Shown piece after piece: positions 58,403 to 64,000 of a DNA stretch of 64,000 bases. The notes beneath the pieces were generated by a model, which did not search any database, was not told where the DNA came from, and saw only the letters and a list, made by a program, of their open reading frames with translations. Within the stretch, counting starts at the first letter, position 1, and every line of letters starts with the position of its first letter. A program made the position numbers and the translations under genes. Source of the stretch: Burkholderia ubonensis (GTDB taxonomy: Bacteria > Pseudomonadota > Gammaproteobacteria > Burkholderiales > Burkholderiaceae); assembly GCF_001718695.1 (NCBI RefSeq), contig NZ_CP013420.1:1736001-1800000 (forward strand), given 5' to 3'.

Positions 58403-58589
58403 CGAGATGCGGGCCTTGCGCAAGAATCGGGCGACATGGGGAACGTGCACGCGCTGCCGCGAGCGCGGCAGGCGCACGATCGCGCGCCGGGAAGCCCGTG
58501 CCGCGCCGCCGCGACGGCCGCCGGCACGGACCCGTGTGATACATTTCAACGTCAGTTCGCAAACTACCACACCGCCGCCCGTCCGCCGC

Positions 58590-61500
58590 ATGTCCGACCG
58601 TCAGGAATCCGCCGTAGCAGTGCCCAAAGCGGGACCTCCGAAGCACGATCATCCGGTATTGCGCCGCGTGTTCAAGGTGACGCTGGCGGTCGGGCTCGGC
58701 ACCTACTTCGTCGCGTCGGGCGCATTTCTCGGGCTGCGCTACGTGCTGCTGCCCCGCGTCGACGACTACCGGCCGCGCATCGAGCGGTTCGTTTCCGACA
58801 AGCTCCACGCGCAGTTGTCGATCGGCAAGCTGGCGCCCCACTGGTCCGGCATGCAGCCGGGCGTCGAAATCACCGGGCTGACGATCCGCGGCCGCGACGG
58901 CCGGCTCGCGCTGTCGGTGCCGCATGCGACCGCCGCGCTGTCCTGGTGGTCGCTGCCGCGCCTGTCGCCCGCGCTGTCGAGCCTGATCGTCGACCAGCCG
59001 GACCTGGTCGTCGAGCGCACCGCGGACGGCGAGCTGTTCATCGCCGGGGTCGGCGTGCCGACCACCCACGGCGGCCACGACGACACGTTCAGCGCCTGGC
59101 TCCTCAAGCAGGAAGCGATCGTGCTGCGCGGCGGCACGCTGCGCTGGCGCGACGCGCGGCACGACGCGCCGGAGCTCGCGCTGGCCGGGATCCGGCTCGC
59201 GGTGCTCAACGATGGGCGCACCCACAGGGCGGCGCTGCAGGCGCCCGCGAACGGCACGCTGCTGCGCGGCCCGCTGGATTTCCGCGCGCGCTTCACGCAC
59301 AAGGCGCTCGAGCCGATCGGCAAGCCCGCGAACTGGACCGGCGATGCGTACCTGTCGACCGGTCCCGTCGACCTGCCGACCCTTGCCCGCTACGTGAACA
59401 TGCCGTTCACGATGCACGCGGGCCGGATCGACAACGCGATCTGGGCGACCTTCCGGGACGGCCGCCTGCGCTCGGCGGGCGGCAACCTGCAGGGCGCGGA
59501 CGTCGCGCTGCGCGTGCGGCCGACGCAGCCGCGGCTCGACGTGCCGATCGCCCGCTTCGGCTGGGACATGACGATGGACCCCGGCCACGACTACACGCTG
59601 CACCTGTCGCGCTTTCACGCGGAGCTGGGCCAGCCGCCGCTGCCGGACGGCACGACGCTCGCCCGCTCGCTCGGCATGGCGACGCTCACCGCGCGTTACC
59701 GGGTGCCGTCCGCGAGCCAGGGGCAGCTGATCAGCGTGGCCGGCGACCGCGTCGATCTCGGCATCCTCAGCGAATTCATCCGCGGGCTGCCGCTGCCGGC
59801 CCACCTGCGCAACGAGCTCGTGCGGGTCGACCCGCGCGGGATGGTGTCGAACTATCACATCGAGGTCGAGCGCGCGAAGCCGGCGAAAGCCGAGCTCGCC
59901 GAAGAGGAGAAGCGCACCGGCGCCGCGCCGGTCGTCCGGTACCGCTTCCTCGGCGACCTGCAGGGCATCAGCTTCGCCGCGCAGGAGCCGCCGCCCGGCC
60001 TGTCCGCGCGCGGCCATCCGCGCGCCGGCTGGCCGGGGATCGAAAACCTGTGGGGCCGCATCGACGCGACCGAGACGGGCGGCGTCGCGCATTTCGACAC
60101 GGTCAACGCCGCGGTCACGGTGCCCGGCGAGTTCGACGAGCCGCGCCTCACGTTCGACCGGCTGCGCGGCAACGCGAAATGGGTCGTCACGCCGGCGCCG
60201 GGCGAGAAGCACGCGCGCGTCGACGTGACGGTGCCCGACCTGCTCGTGTCGAACCCGGACGCCGAGATCGCGGTGTCGGGCAGCTACACGAACCCGGGCC
60301 ACGGCCGCGGCTCGCTCGACCTGCGCGCCGACTTCGCGCGCGCCGCGGTCGCGCGCATCCCGCGCTACCTGCCGACCGGCATGGCCGAGCACCTGCGCCA
60401 GTATCTCGGCCACGCGCTGCAGGCGGGACAGGTCACCAAAGGCGCGTCGATCGTCGCGCGCGGCCCGCTCGAGACCTTCCCGTACGAGCACGACCCGAGC
60501 GGCGGCGTGTTCCGCATCGTTGCGCCGTTCACCGGCGGCAAGTTCGAACCGACTCCGTTCCCGCCGCACAAGCTCGCGAACGGCACGCCGAGCGTGTGGC
60601 CCGCCCTCACCGGCATCGACGGCGTGTTCGAGCTCGAGCAGAACAAGCTGCGCTTCGACATCTCCCGCGCGTCCTACAAGCAGGTCGCGCTGACGAAGGT
60701 CAGCGGCCGGATCGACGACCTCGGCCGCCCGGTCACGTCGCCGCTCGTGATCGAAGGCGACGCGCGCGGCCCGCTCGCCGACCTGATCGACTATGCGAAC
60801 AACAGCACGCTCGGTGGCCTGAGCGGCCACGTCGGCGAACGGATCGACGCGCAAGGGCCCGCGACGCTCGCGCTCAAGCTGACGATCCCGCAGCGGATCG
60901 CGCACCAGCACACGAGCGTCGAAGGCGCGCTCGCGTTCGGCGGCAACACGCTGTCGACCGACGGCGTGCCGCCGCTGTCCGCGCTGCGCGGCAGCGTGCG
61001 TTTCACGCAGTCCGGCGCGGCGCTCGACAACCTCTCCGCCCGCTTCCTCGGCGGCCCGGTGCGCGCGAACGGCAGCCTGACGTCGCACGGCCCGTACGCG
61101 TTCGACATCGACGGCCGGCTCGCGCTCGACGCCGCGCGCGGCCTGAACCTGCACGGCCCCGCGGCCGCGCTGCTCGAGCACGTGGTCGGCGACGCGCCGT
61201 ACCGGATCGCCGTGCGCGGCGCGCCGGGCCGCCTGCCCGACGTGACGGCCCGCTCCGACCTGACGGGCGTCGCGCTGAACTTCCCGGCGCCGTTCGCGAA
61301 GCCCGCGGGCACGCCGATGCCGTTCAGCTTCACGCTGCGGCCGGCAGCGCCGCAGACGGACGCGCGGCGCCTCGAGCGCGCCGACCTGACGCTCGGCCCG
61401 ATCGCCGCCACCTACGTGCTCGACGCGACGCGCGGCCAGCCGCTGCGCGCGGTGCGCGGCGCGATGGGGATCCACCGGATGCCCGACGTGCCGCAGGAAG

Positions 61501-62792
61501 GCGTGAGCGCGGCCGTCGACGTCGGCGAGCTGGACGCCGACGCGTGGCTCGCGCTCGCGCACACGCTGCGCGGCCCGCAGCGCGCGCAGGAGCCGCAGGC
61601 GGCCGAACGCATCGATCTCGCGAGCTTCGCGCCGAAGCGCTTCGCGTTCCATTTCGGCACGCTGAAGCTGCTCAAGCGCAACTGGGAAAACGTGATCGTC
61701 GGCGCGTCGCACGTCGACGAGCTGTGGCAGGCGAACATCGCGTCGAACCAGGTGTCCGGCTACCTGTCGTGGGCGCCGGGCGGCGGCGACAACGGCGCAG
61801 GCGTGCTGAACGCGCGGCTCGCGAAGCTCGTGATTCCGCAGAGCGCCGAGCAGGACCTCGTCGGCCGCGCGATGAACCTGCCGACGCCGGCCGACCGCCC
61901 GATTCCGTCGATCGACCTGGTCGTCGACGAAGTCGTCGAGCGCGGCCACGACATCGGCCGGCTGGTCGTCAACGCGCGCAACGTCGAGGAGGACGGCGTG
62001 CCGGTCTGGCAGCTCGACAAGCTGGAGCTGTCGAACCCGGCGGCGAAGCTCACCGCGACCGGCAACTGGCGCACGTCGCGCCGGGCGCTCGCGCGCGGCG
62101 TCGACGAAGCCGACGCGCCGCGCCGCAGCGTGTTCGACTTCAAGCTCGACATCGACAACGCGGGCGCGCTGCTCGACCGCGTCGGCCTGCCCCGCACGGT
62201 CGGGGACGGCCACGGCACGCTGACCGGCAAGGTCGGCTGGCGCGGCGGCCCGACTGCGCTCGACTACCCGTCGCTCAACGGCCATCTCGCGCTCGAACTC
62301 GAGCACGGCGAGATCCTGAAGGTCGATCCGGGCGCGGCGAAGCTGCTCGGCGTGCTGAGCCTGCAGAGCCTCGCGCGCTTCCTGACGCTCAATTTCCGCG
62401 AAGTGGTCGGCAAGGGGCTGCCGTTCGACAAGATCACCGGCACCGGCCAGATCACCAACGGCATCGCGCGCACCGACGATTTCGAGATGACGACGTCGCC
62501 CGCGAAGGTCACGCTGAAGGGCTCGGTCGACCTCGGCGCGGAGACGCAGGACCTGCGCGCGCACGTTGCGCCGAAGATCGGCGCCGGCACGGCGGCGATC
62601 GCGGCCGCGATCGTCAACCCGCTGCTCGGCATCGGCGTGCTGGCCGCGAACTACGCGTTGTCGGAGACGCTGTCGCGCGCGTTCGCGATCGACTACGCGA
62701 TCAACGGCTCGTGGGCGCATCCGCACATCGAGCGGGTGCGGGGCGATCAGGGTAAGATGAATCACGACGCGGCCGGCACGTCGAACCCCTGA
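58590..62792 (+). CDS. yhdP: YhdP family AsmA-like envelope protein
   Basis: A 1400-residue inner-membrane protein with one N-terminal helix (VFKVTLAVGLGTYFVASGAFLGL) and a very long periplasmic repeated beta region of the DUF3971/AsmA-2 type. The C-terminal AsmA-like block contains VVGKGLPFDKITGTGQITNGIARTDDFEM and DLRAHVAPKIGAGTAAIAAAIVNPLLGIGVLAANY. YhdP is one of the bridge-like lipid transfer proteins moving phospholipids to the outer membrane in E. coli. The ATG at 58590 starts MSDRQESA; the upstream ATG has no homology. It is followed by a nitrilase-family gene after 44 bp. Confidence 0.9.
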   Translation: MSDRQESAVAVPKAGPPKHDHPVLRRVFKVTLAVGLGTYFVASGAFLGLRYVLLPRVDDYRPRIERFVSDKLHAQLSIGKLAPHWSGMQPGVEITGLTIRGRDGRLALSVPHATAALSWWSLPRLSPALSSLIVDQPDLVVERTADGELFIAGVGVPTTHGGHDDTFSAWLLKQEAIVLRGGTLRWRDARHDAPELALAGIRLAVLNDGRTHRAALQAPANGTLLRGPLDFRARFTHKALEPIGKPANWTGDAYLSTGPVDLPTLARYVNMPFTMHAGRIDNAIWATFRDGRLRSAGGNLQGADVALRVRPTQPRLDVPIARFGWDMTMDPGHDYTLHLSRFHAELGQPPLPDGTTLARSLGMATLTARYRVPSASQGQLISVAGDRVDLGILSEFIRGLPLPAHLRNELVRVDPRGMVSNYHIEVERAKPAKAELAEEEKRTGAAPVVRYRFLGDLQGISFAAQEPPPGLSARGHPRAGWPGIENLWGRIDATETGGVAHFDTVNAAVTVPGEFDEPRLTFDRLRGNAKWVVTPAPGEKHARVDVTVPDLLVSNPDAEIAVSGSYTNPGHGRGSLDLRADFARAAVARIPRYLPTGMAEHLRQYLGHALQAGQVTKGASIVARGPLETFPYEHDPSGGVFRIVAPFTGGKFEPTPFPPHKLANGTPSVWPALTGIDGVFELEQNKLRFDISRASYKQVALTKVSGRIDDLGRPVTSPLVIEGDARGPLADLIDYANNSTLGGLSGHVGERIDAQGPATLALKLTIPQRIAHQHTSVEGALAFGGNTLSTDGVPPLSALRGSVRFTQSGAALDNLSARFLGGPVRANGSLTSHGPYAFDIDGRLALDAARGLNLHGPAAALLEHVVGDAPYRIAVRGAPGRLPDVTARSDLTGVALNFPAPFAKPAGTPMPFSFTLRPAAPQTDARRLERADLTLGPIAATYVLDATRGQPLRAVRGAMGIHRMPDVPQEGVSAAVDVGELDADAWLALAHTLRGPQRAQEPQAAERIDLASFAPKRFAFHFGTLKLLKRNWENVIVGASHVDELWQANIASNQVSGYLSWAPGGGDNGAGVLNARLAKLVIPQSAEQDLVGRAMNLPTPADRPIPSIDLVVDEVVERGHDIGRLVVNARNVEEDGVPVWQLDKLELSNPAAKLTATGNWRTSRRALARGVDEADAPRRSVFDFKLDIDNAGALLDRVGLPRTVGDGHGTLTGKVGWRGGPTALDYPSLNGHLALELEHGEILKVDPGAAKLLGVLSLQSLARFLTLNFREVVGKGLPFDKITGTGQITNGIARTDDFEMTTSPAKVTLKGSVDLGAETQDLRAHVAPKIGAGTAAIAAAIVNPLLGIGVLAANYALSETLSRAFAIDYAINGSWAHPHIERVRGDQGKMNHDAAGTSNP

Positions 62793-62836
62793 GCCGCAAC
62801 GGGCCGCACCCCATTTATGACGCAACCGAACTCGCG

Positions 62837-63664
62837 ATGACCGACCCCACCCTTTCCGCCACGCCCGTCCGGGTTGCCGCGCTGCAGATGGTGAGCACGC
62901 CGGATGTCGCGCGCAATCTCGCCGAGGCGCGCCGCCTGATCGCGGAGGCCGCCGGCGAAGGCGCGCAGCTCGTGCTGCTGCCCGAGTATTTCTGCTTCAT
63001 GGGGCACCAGGACACCGACAAGCTCGCGCTCGCCGAAGCCTACCGGGACGGCCCGATCCAGCAGTTCCTCGCCGACGCCGCGCGCCGCCACGGCATCTGG
63101 GTGATCGGCGGCACGCTGCCGCTGAAGGCGCCGGAGGCGAACCGCGTGCTGAACACGACGCTCGTGTTCGATCCGTCCGGAACCGAGGCGGCCCGCTACG
63201 ACAAGATCCACCTGTTCAGCTTCGAGAAGGGCGACGAGTCGTTCGACGAGGCGCGCACGATCCGCCCGGGCGACACGGTCGTCACGTTCGGCGCGCCGTT
63301 CGGCCGCGTCGGGCTGTCGGTCTGTTACGATCTGCGCTTTCCGGAGCTGTACCGCAAGATGGGCGACTGCGCGCTGGTCGTCGTGCCGTCGGCGTTCACC
63401 TACACCACCGGCCGCGCGCACTGGGAAACGCTGCTGCGCGCGCGGGCGGTCGAGAACCAGTGCTACGTGCTCGCGGCCGCGCAGGGCGGCAGGCACGAGA
63501 ACGGCCGGCGCACCTGGGGTCACAGCATGCTGGTCGACCCGTGGGGCGAGATCGTCGCGGAGCGCGCCGAAGGCGCGAGCGTCGTGATCGGCACGCTCGA
63601 CCCGCAACGCATCGCGGACGTGCGCCAGAGCCTGCCCGCATGGCGGCACCGCGTGCTCGGCTGA
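62837..63664 (+). CDS. carbon-nitrogen hydrolase family protein (Nit2/omega-amidase-like)
   Basis: A 275-residue nitrilase-superfamily amidase. The Glu-Lys-Cys triad is visible as LLPEYFCFMG, YDKIHLFSFEK and VGLSVCYDLRFPELYRKM, the last with the nucleophilic Cys. The pattern is of the Nit1/Nit2 group, which hydrolyses deaminated glutathione or alpha-ketoglutaramate. Three genes, yhdP-nit-tldD, run together, a common order in beta-proteobacteria. A weak Shine-Dalgarno precedes the ATG. Confidence 0.9.
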   Translation: MTDPTLSATPVRVAALQMVSTPDVARNLAEARRLIAEAAGEGAQLVLLPEYFCFMGHQDTDKLALAEAYRDGPIQQFLADAARRHGIWVIGGTLPLKAPEANRVLNTTLVFDPSGTEAARYDKIHLFSFEKGDESFDEARTIRPGDTVVTFGAPFGRVGLSVCYDLRFPELYRKMGDCALVVVPSAFTYTTGRAHWETLLRARAVENQCYVLAAAQGGRHENGRRTWGHSMLVDPWGEIVAERAEGASVVIGTLDPQRIADVRQSLPAWRHRVLG

Positions 63665-63764
63665 CGCCCGCCGTCACCGGCCCGCCCCCTTGAAACCCCG
63701 GCCCGCGCGAACCATCTGCCCCCTATCCGCACCCGACAATTTTTTGAGAAACCCCGATACCCGC

Positions 63765-64000
63765 ATGAACATCATCGAACCCGGCATCCGCAACCTGGCG
63801 CTGGCGAAGGACATCCTGCTCACGCCCTATGGCCTCGACGAGAGCCTCCTGACGCGCACGATCGCCGACATCTTCACGCATCGCGTCGACTACGCGGACC
63901 TGTACTTCCAGGCGACCCGCAGCGAAGCGTGGAGCCTCGAGGAAGGCATCGTCAAATCGGGCAGCTTCAGCATCGACCAGGGCGTCGGCGTGCGCGCGGT
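63765..64000 (+). CDS. tldD: metalloprotease TldD, N-terminal part
   Basis: The window ends after 78 codons of this gene. The visible sequence begins MNIIEPGIRNLALAKDIL and continues with DYADLYFQATRSEAWSLEEG and GSFSIDQGVGVRA, the typical N-terminus of TldD, which with TldE forms a Zn-dependent protease that removes antitoxins and processes microcins. The zinc-binding HExxxH region lies outside the window. Confidence 0.88.
   Translation, partial: MNIIEPGIRNLALAKDILLTPYGLDESLLTRTIADIFTHRVDYADLYFQATRSEAWSLEEGIVKSGSFSIDQGVGVRA

Noticed and set aside
57981..62825. A 1614-codon open frame antisense to yhdP and glnE
   Set aside because: It arises from high-GC third-position bias opposite real genes. 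Its translation is Arg/Val/Asp-rich without domains, while the opposite strand encodes clear YhdP and GlnE.

Overview
The window is a very GC-rich, densely packed stretch of chromosome that I read as Burkholderia, most likely a Burkholderia cepacia complex species (chromosome 1). Supporting signs are the near-universal G/C third positions, proteins typical of beta-proteobacteria, and the gene neighbourhoods ybgC-tolQRAB-pal-cpoB-tRNA-Lys, nrdR-glyA beside minor pilins, mutL-miaA-purM-hda-pcnB-folK-panB, and grpE-dnaK-dnaJ with hrcA-nadK-recN. No phage, IS element, CRISPR array or plasmid backbone is visible. Most of the window is conserved core genome; accessory character is limited to a few spots.

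Layout. 1-5.3 kb: tail of a LysR regulator, a D-lactate dehydrogenase, bluB, and two MFS exporters. 5.4-11.3 kb (minus strand): an aromatic catabolic operon with an FAD hydroxylase, a small DUF2783 protein, an aromatic-acid MFS transporter, hmgA and fahA. I infer that it funnels a hydroxyphenylacetate-like substrate through homogentisate; fahA carries a 2-bp frameshift. 11.7-17.5 kb: a degenerate EAL protein, a GFA protein, an IclR regulator with a broken 5' end divergent from gcdH, a 1-Cys peroxiredoxin, and three small envelope/stress-type genes. 17.5-22.6 kb (minus): a five-gene minor-pilin operon, nrdR, and glyA with a ZTP riboswitch in its leader. 22.8-29.2 kb (plus): ydfG, ybgC, the complete Tol-Pal system and tRNA-Lys with a consensus promoter.

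29.2-32.4 kb is the least ordinary part: a decayed AraC-type regulator, a CMD-family protein, a class II amidotransferase, then an AT-rich island in front of a solitary cysC. 32.4-45.2 kb: dedA, mutL-miaA, an NTF2-like protein, purM, hda, a HAD phosphatase, pcnB, folK, a deoxynucleoside kinase, panB, and a pabB-pabC fusion. 45.2-55.5 kb: the chaperone block (dnaJ, dnaK, a thioredoxin-like protein, grpE) with sigma-32-like promoters, hslR, hemH, hrcA, nadK and recN. 55.6-64 kb: glnE divergent from a giant AsmA-like yhdP, a nitrilase-family amidase, and the start of tldD.

The most notable results are the fahA frameshift, the frame break at the start of the IclR gene, the ZTP riboswitch, the predicted hydroxyphenylacetate-homogentisate operon with a twin operator-like element, a three-copy 8-bp tandem repeat that forms the translation start region of pcnB, and an overlooked 53-codon gene convergent with hslR. 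I did not recognise a wholly new biological system. Start codons were chosen by eye and nothing was checked against a database.
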